The notes beneath the pieces were generated by a model that was not told the origin of the DNA, made no database searches, and was given only the letters and a program-made list of their open reading frames with translations. A stretch of DNA of 64,000 bases, taken from NCBI RefSeq assembly GCF_900103665.1, contig NZ_FNGY01000005.1, positions 156,641 through 220,640 on the forward strand. Reading direction: 5' to 3'. This document shows positions 43,746 through 52,970 of the stretch, one piece after another. Numbering within the stretch: the first letter of the stretch is position 1; each line of letters opens with the position of its first letter. Source of the stretch: Pedobacter steynii. Its GTDB lineage: Bacteria > Bacteroidota > Bacteroidia > Sphingobacteriales > Sphingobacteriaceae. The position numbers were made by a program, and so were the translations under genes.

Positions 43746-44706
43746 TAAAAACCAACCAATGGTTACGGTTGTCTTCACAAGCTACAATCATCAGGAATAC
43801 CTGAAACAGGCTTTAGACAGTATCGTTAATCAAACTTATCCTAACCTGGAAATTATTGTTGTAGATGATAATTCTTCAGACGGAAGTCAACAGATACTCC
43901 GAACTTATGCCGATAATCCACGCGTAAGTCTTCATCTGTTGGAAAAAAATACGGGAAGTTATGTCAAGGCGAGTAATTATGGTGCCAAATTTGCAAAGGG
44001 AGAATATTTATTATTTGCCCAATGTGATGATCATGCCGATCCTCAGCAAATAACGAAACTGGTAAGTTCTTTGTCTTCAGATAATAGTGTAGGTGTTGCG
44101 TTTTCAAAGAGTACACTTATTGATAAGGATGGATTGGTGTACGATGATGACTTTAGAGGACGGGAATTGAAGTTTAAAAAAAGGTGTGCGGTAGATACCG
44201 TAATTACTGGAGATGAAATGCGTAGATTTCTTTCCTATTCCTGTGTGATACCTAACTTGAGTGCTGCTATTATTAAAAAGGAACTGTATCTCAAGGTAGG
44301 TAAATTGTCTGAAGATTATCTGGTTGCGGCGGATTGGGCGTTTTGGTTGGCCCTGGCGGAAGAAACAAACTTCTACTACCTAACTACTGCACTTAATAAT
44401 TTTAGGCAACATGAGACGACAATTAGAAGTAAAATAAAGATAGAAAGACAAATTGTGGAAATTTATAGTTTGTTTTATGCACATATACTAAAATATCATT
44501 TGCCATTTAGTAAATCTATTCGTTTGAGGTGTGGTGCCGGATTGGTATGGTTTTCTTTTATGATTGAAAACTTTGGAGCCGGTATAAAGAGTTTTCCTGC
44601 CGTTTTAAAACAAACATTTAGGTTAGAGCTGCTAAACTTGATATTCTTAGGGGCTGGAGCCGTTATTTTTACTGCTGATTATTTTGGAAGAAAGATAATT
44701 AAGTAA
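43738..44706 (+). CDS. GT2 family glycosyltransferase
   Basis: 322 residues. TSYNHQEYLKQALDSIVNQTYPNLEIIVVDDNSSDGS is the GT-A nucleotide-binding start, and QCDDHAD supplies the metal-binding aspartates. A hydrophobic end (LLNLIFLGAGAVIFTADYFG) may attach it to the inner membrane. It adds one sugar of the repeat unit; the donor is not predictable. It overlaps the epimerase by 8 bp. Confidence 0.88.
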   Translation: MINKNQPMVTVVFTSYNHQEYLKQALDSIVNQTYPNLEIIVVDDNSSDGSQQILRTYADNPRVSLHLLEKNTGSYVKASNYGAKFAKGEYLLFAQCDDHADPQQITKLVSSLSSDNSVGVAFSKSTLIDKDGLVYDDDFRGRELKFKKRCAVDTVITGDEMRRFLSYSCVIPNLSAAIIKKELYLKVGKLSEDYLVAADWAFWLALAEETNFYYLTTALNNFRQHETTIRSKIKIERQIVEIYSLFYAHILKYHLPFSKSIRLRCGAGLVWFSFMIENFGAGIKSFPAVLKQTFRLELLNLIFLGAGAVIFTADYFGRKIIK

Positions 44707-44778
44707 TTTTAGGCACTATGCTTACCTGAATTTGTAATGAACTGTTATTAAATAATATTAATCTGAAATAATATAAAA

Positions 44779-45570
44779 ATGGAAGTAGTAATTCTTTGTG
44801 GTGGCAAAGGCACAAGGCTAAGTGAAGAAACCTTGACAAGGCCAAAACCGATGGTAGAGATTGGCGGGATGCCAATTCTTTGGCACATTATGAAAACTTA
44901 TAGCTCATTTGGCTATAAAAAATTTGTACTTGCCTTAGGATATAAAGCAAGCTTTATTAAAGAGTATTTTTATAATCTCAGAATCTCAGGTAGTGATTTC
45001 ACTTTGAAAATGACCCCTGATCATGAACCTGTATTTTATAATTCAATGCCCGAAAGCGATTGGGAGATTACTTTTGTGGACACGGGGGAAGAAACCCTAA
45101 AAGGTGCAAGAGTAAAACGTTTGGAGAAATACATCAAATCAGAAAACTTTCTGTTGACTTATGGAGACGGTGTAAGTGATGTTGACATCGATAAATTGGT
45201 TGATTTTCATCTAGCCAGTGGAAAGATTGCTACAGTTACCGCTGTACACCCCCCTTCCAGATTCGGTGAATTGGAGTTGGATGGCACCAGTGTTACAAAT
45301 TTTGAGGAAAAACCCCAAATGGCAACCGGTTATATAAATGGGGGATATTTCGTCTTTAATAAGTCGATTATGAATTATCTTACTGAAGATGAAGATTGTG
45401 ACCTTGAGTTTGGTGCTTTACAGAAAATCTCCCAGGAAGGCGAGTTACAGGCCTTTATGCATAATGATTTTTGGCAATGCATGGATAATGTAAGAGAAAG
45501 AGATTATTTAGATAATTTGGTGAAAAATAATAAGGCACCTTGGATCAAAAAAAACAGCAATAATGTTTAA
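44779..45570 (+). CDS. rfbF: Glucose-1-phosphate cytidylyltransferase
   Basis: 263 residues. CGGKGTRLSEETLTRPKPMVEIGGMPILWHIMK is the RfbF/DdhA signature, and LTYGDGVSDVDIDKLVDFH and YINGGYFVFN complete the active site. It makes CDP-glucose from CTP and glucose 1-phosphate. It is followed by the CDP-glucose dehydratase with an 8-bp overlap. Confidence 0.95.
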   Translation: MEVVILCGGKGTRLSEETLTRPKPMVEIGGMPILWHIMKTYSSFGYKKFVLALGYKASFIKEYFYNLRISGSDFTLKMTPDHEPVFYNSMPESDWEITFVDTGEETLKGARVKRLEKYIKSENFLLTYGDGVSDVDIDKLVDFHLASGKIATVTAVHPPSRFGELELDGTSVTNFEEKPQMATGYINGGYFVFNKSIMNYLTEDEDCDLEFGALQKISQEGELQAFMHNDFWQCMDNVRERDYLDNLVKNNKAPWIKKNSNNV

Positions 45571-46660
45571 TCATATTTATCAGGGCAAAACGGTTCTTGT
45601 TACAGGGCACACAGGTTTTAAAGGGGCATGGATCACTGCCTGGCTTTTAAAATTAGGTGCTAAAGTCGTTGGTATTTCTATTGATATTCCTACAAGCCCC
45701 TCTCTTTTTGAAGAGCTGGACTTAGCCGGAAAAATTACAGATTACCGAAAAGATGTTAGAGCTTTCGAAGCAGTTAAGGAAATTATTCTGAATGAAAAGC
45801 CAGACTTTGTTTTTCACTTGGCTGCTCAGCCGATTGTATCACTTTCTTACTCAGATCCGGTAAATACATTTTCTACCAATGTAATGGGAACTGTACATGT
45901 AATGGAAGCGCTAAGGTCTCTTCAGAATCCCTGTACAGCTATTATTATCACAAGTGATAAATGTTACGATAATGTAGAATGGGTTTGGGGTTATAAAGAA
46001 ACTGACGCCGTTGGTGGTAAGGATATTTATAGTGGTTCCAAAGGAGCTGCAGAGGTGGTATTCAAATCCTATTATCATTCTTTCTTTAAAGATCACCCAT
46101 TTGTGAAAATTGCAAGTGCGAGAGCTGGAAATGTAATCGGCGGTGGCGACTGGGCAAAAGATAGAATTGTTCCAGACTGCATGAATGCCTGGTATCTTGG
46201 TAAATCAGTAGAAATAAGAAGCCCGGAGTCGACCAGACCTTGGCAGCACGTGTTGGAACCAATAAGTGGTTATTTGAATTTAGGACAGAAACTATCTGAA
46301 GATAGTTCGCTTCATGGAGAGAGTTTTAATTTTGGACCTAAGTCAGAGCATAGCCATACTGTTAAGGTTTTGTTAGAAGATCTGAGTGCTCATTGGAATT
46401 TTGAGGATACTTCAAAAGCTTACAATATTACGGATAACATTCGTTTTCATGAAGCTGGGTTGTTAAAACTGAATTGTGATAAGTCTTTATTCTTTCTGAA
46501 ATGGATTCCTACATTGGAATACCAGGAGCTGATTGCTTTCACTAGCCTATGGTATTATGAATTTTATCATGAGAACAAAGGGATGTGGAGTTATACATTA
46601 GATCAGATCGACAGATATGAAACTTTAGCCAAACAAAAACAAATTAAATGGACATTTTAG
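45563..46660 (+). CDS. rfbG: CDP-glucose 4,6-dehydratase
   Basis: 365 residues. VTGHTGFKGAWITAWLLKLGAKVVG is the highly conserved RfbG/DdhB start; the Tyr/Lys pair is in IYSGSKGAAEVV; RPWQHVLEPISGYL is a family signature. It gives CDP-4-keto-6-deoxy-D-glucose. In the classic dideoxyhexose pathway RfbH would follow, but no such gene is in this cluster. Confidence 0.95.
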   Translation: MFNHIYQGKTVLVTGHTGFKGAWITAWLLKLGAKVVGISIDIPTSPSLFEELDLAGKITDYRKDVRAFEAVKEIILNEKPDFVFHLAAQPIVSLSYSDPVNTFSTNVMGTVHVMEALRSLQNPCTAIIITSDKCYDNVEWVWGYKETDAVGGKDIYSGSKGAAEVVFKSYYHSFFKDHPFVKIASARAGNVIGGGDWAKDRIVPDCMNAWYLGKSVEIRSPESTRPWQHVLEPISGYLNLGQKLSEDSSLHGESFNFGPKSEHSHTVKVLLEDLSAHWNFEDTSKAYNITDNIRFHEAGLLKLNCDKSLFFLKWIPTLEYQELIAFTSLWYYEFYHENKGMWSYTLDQIDRYETLAKQKQIKWTF

Positions 46661-47088
46661 ATGGTGTTAATTTAAACCCTTTAAAAATAATTCATCATCC
46701 AAAAGGGAATATTATGCATGCGCTTAAAAGTAGCGACCCAGACTATGTTGGTTTCGGTGAGGCCTATTTCTCTGCGGTTGCTAAAGGTGAAATTAAAGGA
46801 TGGAAGATGCATCATGAGATGACATTGAATCTAATAGTTCCTGTTGGAGCTATTAGATTTGTGTTGTTTGATGAAAGACCTCATAGTAGGTCAAAAGGTT
46901 TATTCTGGGAGGAAATAATTGGGATTGATAATTATCAAAGGTTAACTGTTCCACCGCTTATCTGGCTAGCCTTTCAGGGGATTTCTCCAGATCTTAATTT
47001 GTTGCTGAACCTCGCAAATATCGAACATAATCCTGTTGAAGCCGAAAACCGTAGTACTGACGAAATAGATTTTAATTGGGGAATATGA
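46648..47088 (+). CDS. RmlC-like sugar 3,5-epimerase (cupin)
   Basis: 146 residues. HHPKGNIMHALKSSDPDYVGFGEAYFS, IKGWKMHHEMTLNLIVPVGAIRFVLFDE and LTVPPLIWLAFQGI match the short dTDP-4-dehydrorhamnose 3,5-epimerase-like proteins. Right after rfbG, it likely epimerises the CDP-4-keto-6-deoxyhexose at C3 and/or C5. It overlaps rfbG by 13 bp; translation coupling supports this start. Confidence 0.82.
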   Translation: MDILDGVNLNPLKIIHHPKGNIMHALKSSDPDYVGFGEAYFSAVAKGEIKGWKMHHEMTLNLIVPVGAIRFVLFDERPHSRSKGLFWEEIIGIDNYQRLTVPPLIWLAFQGISPDLNLLLNLANIEHNPVEAENRSTDEIDFNWGI

Positions 47089-48053
47089 AAAAAATATTGG
47101 TCACAGGGGCCTCAGGTTATCTCGGGGCTAAGATATCCCTTCGCTTAAGGGCGATGGGATTTAGTGTATCCGCTTTATGCCGTAGTTTGCCGGCTGATAT
47201 GGATGATAAATTCAAAGATATAGTGGTCATAACAGGTGATATTACTACCGGGGAGACATTAGATGTAATATTTTCAAGCTCTTTCGATGCGATTATTCAT
47301 ACGGTTTCTTTAGATCATAACTTAACTGAAACAGCTCCAATTGAAGATGTCAATAAAACCAATGTGCTGGCTACCTGGCAATTATTGGATTTGTTTTCAA
47401 AATCCGAAATGGAAAAATTTATTTTCCTTTCTACGATGCAGGTCGTAGGTAAATTACCTGTTGCACCAATTTCTGAAGAAATCCTTAGAGCACCTGGAAA
47501 CTTATATGGTTTGACGCATTTAATTGGGGAAGACCTGGTAGATTATTACAATCGGAAGTCAAAAGGCCAATGTATAAGTTTACGTCTTTCAAATGGTTAT
47601 GGTGCTCCGGTTTTTGAAAATAATAACTGCTGGTGGTTGGTTATAAACGATTTATGTCGATCTGCTTATTACCAGAAGAAAATTGTTTTAAATTCTGACG
47701 GAACTCCTTCCAGGGATTTCATTCATGTTGACGACATTGCTAAAGCAGTTGGGATAGTTCTGATGCAAGAGGATTTATTCGAAACACTGATCCATGTTTC
47801 CTCCGGACAAACGAAAAGTTTATTAGAAATTGCACATCTGGTGAGCTCGATATATGAAAAAAGATACCATACGCATATCCCTGTTTATCACTCTGCCAAT
47901 GTCCTTTCTGAAAATATTCCAATGTCAGGAGCTTATTATACGCTTTTGAATGAAAAACTGTCATCCCTTGGATTTCATCCGGAAATGAATTTAGAACTAG
48001 GCATTGAAGAGTTATTTGTTTATTTTGAAAAATTAAAGATTCATGATGCCTAA
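47085..48053 (+). CDS. NAD(P)-dependent 4-ketosugar reductase/epimerase
   Basis: 322 residues from the ATG at 47085, which overlaps the upstream stop as ATGA; a TTG nine bases earlier is less likely. TGASGYLG (7-14), STMQVVG and YGLTHLIGE are extended-SDR elements, although the usual YxxxK reads YGLTH, so the Lys is absent. In the CDP branch it is the obvious candidate for the last reduction, giving a CDP-6-deoxyhexose. The missing Lys makes the call uncertain. Confidence 0.72.
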   Translation: MKKILVTGASGYLGAKISLRLRAMGFSVSALCRSLPADMDDKFKDIVVITGDITTGETLDVIFSSSFDAIIHTVSLDHNLTETAPIEDVNKTNVLATWQLLDLFSKSEMEKFIFLSTMQVVGKLPVAPISEEILRAPGNLYGLTHLIGEDLVDYYNRKSKGQCISLRLSNGYGAPVFENNNCWWLVINDLCRSAYYQKKIVLNSDGTPSRDFIHVDDIAKAVGIVLMQEDLFETLIHVSSGQTKSLLEIAHLVSSIYEKRYHTHIPVYHSANVLSENIPMSGAYYTLLNEKLSSLGFHPEMNLELGIEELFVYFEKLKIHDA

Positions 48054-48819
48054 GATCAGCGTTGTCGTTACCACATATAATCGATCTGAATTATTGAGGG
48101 AGACAGTTTCTTCTATTCTATCACAAACCTTTACTGATTTTGAGTTGATTGTTGTAGACAATTATTCTAATTATAATTTTTTGGAATTAATTGGCTCTTT
48201 CAATGATGAAAGAATAAAGGCTTATCAGAATGTGAATAATGGAATTATTGCGATAAACAGAAACTATGGTATTAAACTGGCTGCAGGAGAATACATCGCA
48301 CTTTGTGATGATGATGATCTTTGGGAGCCGACAAAACTGGAAGATCAGCTATCGGTTATGGTCAGAAATCCTTCAGTATCTGTTTGCTGTACTAACGTTA
48401 CATTTATAAATTTTCGTCAAAAACAAACGACTTTCAGTAAGCTGTCGGGTTTTTTAAGGGGCAAATTTTTGTCATTTAATGTGGTTCCTGCAAAATACCT
48501 TCTGATTTTTCTGGCTTATGTTACAAATTCTTCAGTTTTATTTCGCAGAGAACTGGTCAATTTGATAGGCTATATTAACGAGGATCCTGATCTTAAAGCG
48601 ATTGAAGATTATGAATACTGGTTTAGATCAGCTCTTGTAGGTAAAGTGTTCTATATTAATAAAAGGTTAGTCCGATACCGGTTGCATGATCAACAGTTGT
48701 CATTAATGGATTCCAATGTTTACAAAAGAACGCTTGGTGTTGTAAGGTCTCAATGGTCAAAGCTCAATGCCATTCAGAAGATGATCTATAAGATTAAAAA
48801 CGGACAACAAAATACGTGA
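48043..48819 (+). CDS. GT2 family glycosyltransferase
   Basis: 258 residues. VVVTTYNRSELLRETVSSILSQTFTDFELIVVDN is the GT-A fold start and LCDDDDLWEPTKLE the DXD region; DYEYWFRSALVGKVFYINKRLVRYRLHDQQ is a common later segment. Short for a GT2 but complete. It overlaps the reductase by 11 bp and may transfer the CDP-derived sugar, judged by position only. Confidence 0.87.
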   Translation: MMPKISVVVTTYNRSELLRETVSSILSQTFTDFELIVVDNYSNYNFLELIGSFNDERIKAYQNVNNGIIAINRNYGIKLAAGEYIALCDDDDLWEPTKLEDQLSVMVRNPSVSVCCTNVTFINFRQKQTTFSKLSGFLRGKFLSFNVVPAKYLLIFLAYVTNSSVLFRRELVNLIGYINEDPDLKAIEDYEYWFRSALVGKVFYINKRLVRYRLHDQQLSLMDSNVYKRTLGVVRSQWSKLNAIQKMIYKIKNGQQNT

Positions 48820-48858
48820 TCTTTACCCAAAGAGCTTTAAATTAATTGTAGAGGATTA

Positions 48859-50331
48859 GTGGAGAAATTGAATACTCAGGTAATTAAGAAAGTAAGTAAA
48901 ATAGATTTGAATACTATTTTGCAGTGGGTAAATGCGATCATTTTGATGGCAACGTGGTACTCTTTCTCACAAAACGGGCCGAATAAATATATTGATTTAA
49001 CGACTATTTATTTAGGTGCATTACTATCAATTCAACTTTTTGCATTCCTGAAGATTGAGAAAAAGCGACGCGATCCATTTGTTATTGTACTTTGTTTTCA
49101 GATGGTATTTTATTACGTTCTAAGAATACTGACACTAACTATATATCCATTTTCATTTGTTTTTGATCGGTTTGCTTTTACTCCATCAGATTTAAATAAA
49201 GCCATATTATTTATTTTAGTGGCAAATGTGGCTATATTTTTAGGTCTTTATTTAAATAAAGTAAAGGTTAGTACATTGCCTTTAGATAATCAAATAAAGC
49301 CGAAGAGACCATTTGTGGTTTTTATGGTGCTCCTGTTTGTTTATTTTATGGTTTTCTCGACTTCTTTTGGAATTGGCCCGCTTTCTATTATAATTGGCTT
49401 GTTAAATAGCCTTTTCATAAATATTCTGATTGTTTTATTTATGGTGGCGGTTTATATTATACTGTTTTACAAAAAATTCAATTTGCAATATAAGATCCTG
49501 CTCGCGGGAGGGCTTTTATTTTATATTGTGATTTCAACACTAACTGGTAGCCGGGCTGCTGTAATATCAGTTTCTTATCTTTTTCTTTTTGCATATCTTT
49601 CTATTTTTGCTGCTGTTAGAATAAAAAGAATTTATTTGGCTCTGGGCTTAATTGCAATTCCTATTCTGGTTGTCTTTTTTACTGTAGCCACCTTTTTGAG
49701 ACCCAGATTAGAAAATAGGGGGGCTGTTGGTGGAGAGACAATGGAGGTTTTGAAGGAATTCGATATTATGGAAGCTTTTGAAGCTGACAATGAAATCATA
49801 TTGGCCCCGATCTTTGGAAGGATCGCATTTCTTGACTTTGCTGCCGAAATCATTACAAACAAGGATGAGTATGCAGAAGTCTTTAATTTTCCCTATTATT
49901 TTAAAAGTATTGTTGATAATGTTTTGACCCCCGGTTTTGACGTCTTTGACACCTCGAAGACATCAACTGCTTTGACATTTATTTATAATAATCAGGGAAA
50001 ACCACAAAAATCTAAGGTTGCTGATTCGTATCAATCTGATGAGTTTACAATTTTTGGAGAAGCTTATGTAATGTTTGGGATGTGGTTTTCCATTCTACCA
50101 ATATTTCTTGTCGCATTCATTTTTAAAAGGGTATATGTAAGGATAGCCGATGAAAGTCCTTTTTTATTTTATGTAAAAAGAAGCTTTGTATTATATGTTT
50201 TCTTTACGCTATTAAATAGTTTCGGATTAGATTGGCTGCTATTCGATATTATTGGGATTATATTTACCTATTTGATTTTTAAAAATTTTTTCAAATTTCA
50301 AGTTTCAAACAATAATATTCAGAATGTTTAA
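48859..50331 (+). CDS. wzy: Wzy-like polysaccharide polymerase
   Basis: 490 residues with about eleven or twelve membrane helices and a large loop near residues 280-400 (EFDIMEAFEADNEIILAPIFGRIAF ... SDEFTIFGEAYVMFGMW). This topology, and ISTLTGSRAAVISVSYLFLFAYL, fit oligosaccharide repeat polymerases (OatC/Wzy group). It joins repeat units on the periplasmic side of the inner membrane. The start is GTG preceded by a GAGG-like Shine-Dalgarno. Wzy proteins share little sequence, so the call rests on topology and context. Confidence 0.8.
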   Translation: MEKLNTQVIKKVSKIDLNTILQWVNAIILMATWYSFSQNGPNKYIDLTTIYLGALLSIQLFAFLKIEKKRRDPFVIVLCFQMVFYYVLRILTLTIYPFSFVFDRFAFTPSDLNKAILFILVANVAIFLGLYLNKVKVSTLPLDNQIKPKRPFVVFMVLLFVYFMVFSTSFGIGPLSIIIGLLNSLFINILIVLFMVAVYIILFYKKFNLQYKILLAGGLLFYIVISTLTGSRAAVISVSYLFLFAYLSIFAAVRIKRIYLALGLIAIPILVVFFTVATFLRPRLENRGAVGGETMEVLKEFDIMEAFEADNEIILAPIFGRIAFLDFAAEIITNKDEYAEVFNFPYYFKSIVDNVLTPGFDVFDTSKTSTALTFIYNNQGKPQKSKVADSYQSDEFTIFGEAYVMFGMWFSILPIFLVAFIFKRVYVRIADESPFLFYVKRSFVLYVFFTLLNSFGLDWLLFDIIGIIFTYLIFKNFFKFQVSNNNIQNV

Positions 50332-50355
50332 ATTTAATCGCTAAATCAAACCTGA

Positions 50356-50404
50356 TGTCAATAATGACCTGATTAAAAGCGTAATAAAATCATTATTTTT
50401 GACA
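50356..50404. other. Imperfect inverted repeat in the gap before the GT4 gene
   Basis: TGTCAATAATGA (50356-50367) pairs with TCATTATTTTTGACA (50390-50404) with three unpaired bases. This 183-bp gap is the longest inside the cluster after the wza region. It also contains TATTTTTG (50394-50401), a TAnnTTTG-like box without a clear -33 partner. It could be an internal promoter or a transcription stop. Confidence 0.35.
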
Positions 50405-50514
50405 ATTAAAACGTTGCCGTGCTGAATGAGCCATTTTAAATTAGTCGAATCGTTGTTTTAAAAAATAAATAAAAGAAAATTGAATAATTTCTGCCAATTA
50501 TGCAATTATAGATT

Positions 50515-51747
50515 ATGTCCAAAGAGAATATCCAATTATTAGAGAACGAATCTGGTGCAAAGAATCCGGATAAGCCGGTTATACTTGTTTTTGTTGGTAA
50601 TTATTTGCCTGGTTATAAAGCAGGAGGGATTATACGCAATATTGCCAATACCATCGATCATTTGTCTGATGGCTTTGATTTTCGAGTTATAACTAAAGAT
50701 AGAGATCTGGGAGACACTGAACCCTATGGTAACATTAGGTTTAATGAATGGCAAGAAGTAGGAAATGCGAAGGTATATTATTTATCTCCTGAAGTTGCTT
50801 CATTAAAAGGCATTAAAACGCTGTTAACTCATACTCCACATGACATCGTATTGTTGAATAGTTTTTTTGATCCGTTAACCATTAAAACCTTATTCATCAG
50901 GAGATTTTCCGGGATAGGGTTTAAGCCGGTTATTGTTGCACCGTTTGGAGAATTTGCATGGGCTTCTCTCGGACAGAAGTATCTTAAAAAGTATCTTTTT
51001 ATCAAGGCTGCAAAACTTCTGGGCTTGTACAAAAATGTCATCTGGAGAGTCTCAAGTGAATTTGAGAAAAATGATCTTATTAAAGAAATGAATATTAAAT
51101 CAGGCACAATTCATATCACGGGAGATTTGCCGATAAAAAATATTCCAGATTTTCTTAGTCAGGAGCCAACTTTGTCAGGTTCTGACCCTCATGATTTAAG
51201 AATTGTATTTTTATCCAGAATCTCAAGAGAGAAAAATCTGGATTATGCGCTTAAAGTTCTGAGTAAAGTGGAAACCAATATCTTGTTTGACATTTATGGT
51301 CCGGCGGAAAATGAAAGCTATTGGAAAGAATGCCAGAGCCTGATCAAGCAACTTCCGAATAATATTAAGGTTAATTATCTTGGAAATGCTACATCTGATC
51401 AGGTTTTAAGAATATTTAGTCAATATGATTTGTTCTTATTCCCGACTGGTGGAGAAGCTTATGGCAATGTTATTGCAGAGTGTTTAACCGTTGGGACTCC
51501 TGTCTTGATTAGCACAGAAACACCATGGAGAGATTTAAATAATGATGGGCTTGGTTGGGACGTAGATCTGGAAAAAATGGATACTTTTGTAAACATAATT
51601 CAGGAATTCTCCTCATTAAGTAGTGCTCAACATTCGGAAAAGCGTAGGGTGGTTAAAGAAAACATTCAAAGACGTTTATTTGATCCATTTGTACTTTCGT
51701 CAAACATTCAGCTTTTTGAAAATCAATTGCCGGAATTTAAAAAGTAA
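50515..51747 (+). CDS. GT4 family glycosyltransferase
   Basis: 410 residues of GT-B fold. The N-terminal domain begins ILVFVGNYLPGYKAGGIIRNI, and the donor domain has IVFLSRISREKNLDYALKVL and FPTGGEAYGNVIAECLTVGTPVLIS, with the retaining-enzyme Glu in GEAYGNVIAE. It adds one sugar on the cytoplasmic side. The donor is unknown. It starts a new sub-block, before the acetamidino genes. Confidence 0.88.
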   Translation: MSKENIQLLENESGAKNPDKPVILVFVGNYLPGYKAGGIIRNIANTIDHLSDGFDFRVITKDRDLGDTEPYGNIRFNEWQEVGNAKVYYLSPEVASLKGIKTLLTHTPHDIVLLNSFFDPLTIKTLFIRRFSGIGFKPVIVAPFGEFAWASLGQKYLKKYLFIKAAKLLGLYKNVIWRVSSEFEKNDLIKEMNIKSGTIHITGDLPIKNIPDFLSQEPTLSGSDPHDLRIVFLSRISREKNLDYALKVLSKVETNILFDIYGPAENESYWKECQSLIKQLPNNIKVNYLGNATSDQVLRIFSQYDLFLFPTGGEAYGNVIAECLTVGTPVLISTETPWRDLNNDGLGWDVDLEKMDTFVNIIQEFSSLSSAQHSEKRRVVKENIQRRLFDPFVLSSNIQLFENQLPEFKK

Positions 51748-51827
51748 GTTTTAAGTTGATACAGGGCCCGTATTTCGGCCTTGATCTTATTAATTTTTAA
51801 AAATATTTATACTATCAATGATTACAT

Positions 51828-52970
51828 ATGAGTAAAGTTAAATACCAAATTTGCACCAAAACGATAATGGATACTTCTGATCCTAATATTGTTTTTGATG
51901 AAAATGGAGTCAGTGATTATTATCACAATTTTCATAACACAATTGTTCCGGATTGGCACCCTGATGAAAAGGGAGAAAAGGAATTGATGAAAATTGCTGA
52001 AAAAATAAAAAAAGAAGGTCTGGGGAAAGACTTTGATTGTATCATTGGAATGAGCGGTGGGCTTGATAGCTCATATGTAGCCTATGTTGCAAAAGAAAAA
52101 ATGGGTCTGCGACCGCTAATCTTTCATGTTGACGCAGGATGGAATACACAACAGGCAGTTGGAAATATTGAAAAGCTTATTGATGGCCTTAACCTTGACT
52201 TATATACAGAGGTGATCAACTGGGAAGAAGTAAAAGATCTCCAGGTCGCATTTCTAAAATCACAAATACCTGATCAGGACTTAGTTCAGGATTATGCCTT
52301 TTTCTCTGCATTGTATAAGTTTGCGAGGAAACATAAAATAAAATATGTGTTAACTGGTTCGAATATTTCAACGGAAGGTTGTCGGGAGCCTGAAGAGTGG
52401 GGAGGCTATGCAGGAATTGATAAAACCCTGGTAAACGACATACACCGTAAGTTTGGTAAAAGACCATTAAAAACCTTTCCTATCGTAGACGTGTTGGTTT
52501 ATAAAATATTCTATAAGTATTTCCTTGGGATGGAGGTGTTTAAGCCTTTAAACCTTGTGCCTTACATTAAAAAAGATGTAGAAAAATTACTGGAAGATAA
52601 GTTTAAATGGCAAAAATTTCAGCATAAGCACCATGAATCCCGTTTTACAAGGTTTTACGAAGATTACTGGTTGCCAAGGAAGTTTGGGTTTGAGAAGCGC
52701 CGCGCGCATTTTTCAAGTCTGATTCTCACAGGTCAGATGAGCCGGGAGGAGGCTCTTGAGCGAATTTCAAAGCCAGAGTTGGATGATCAGTTTCTATTGC
52801 AGGAATTTGAATATGTGGCTAACAAGCTTGATCTCAGTGTTCAGGAGTTACGTGATATCTTTAATGGAGAAAATAAGACGTATAAAGACTATAAAAATAA
52901 AAAGAGTATCATAGGGCTTGGAACTAAAGTTATGCGTTTACTGGGCTTAGAAAAAAGATTATTTAGATGA
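51828..52970 (+). CDS. N-acetyl sugar amidotransferase (WbpG/PseA type)
   Basis: 380 residues. SGGLDSS (76-82) is the PP-loop for AMP-forming amidation. The N-terminus YQICTKTIMDTSDPNIVFDENGVSDYYHNF matches the family, but the CxxC-like pairs seen in many relatives are reduced to one Cys. It replaces an N-acetyl oxygen with nitrogen to give an acetamidino group, using ammonia from HisH/HisF-type partners encoded next. The target sugar could be L-FucNAc, encoded downstream, or legionaminic acid. Confidence 0.9.
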   Translation: MSKVKYQICTKTIMDTSDPNIVFDENGVSDYYHNFHNTIVPDWHPDEKGEKELMKIAEKIKKEGLGKDFDCIIGMSGGLDSSYVAYVAKEKMGLRPLIFHVDAGWNTQQAVGNIEKLIDGLNLDLYTEVINWEEVKDLQVAFLKSQIPDQDLVQDYAFFSALYKFARKHKIKYVLTGSNISTEGCREPEEWGGYAGIDKTLVNDIHRKFGKRPLKTFPIVDVLVYKIFYKYFLGMEVFKPLNLVPYIKKDVEKLLEDKFKWQKFQHKHHESRFTRFYEDYWLPRKFGFEKRRAHFSSLILTGQMSREEALERISKPELDDQFLLQEFEYVANKLDLSVQELRDIFNGENKTYKDYKNKKSIIGLGTKVMRLLGLEKRLFR

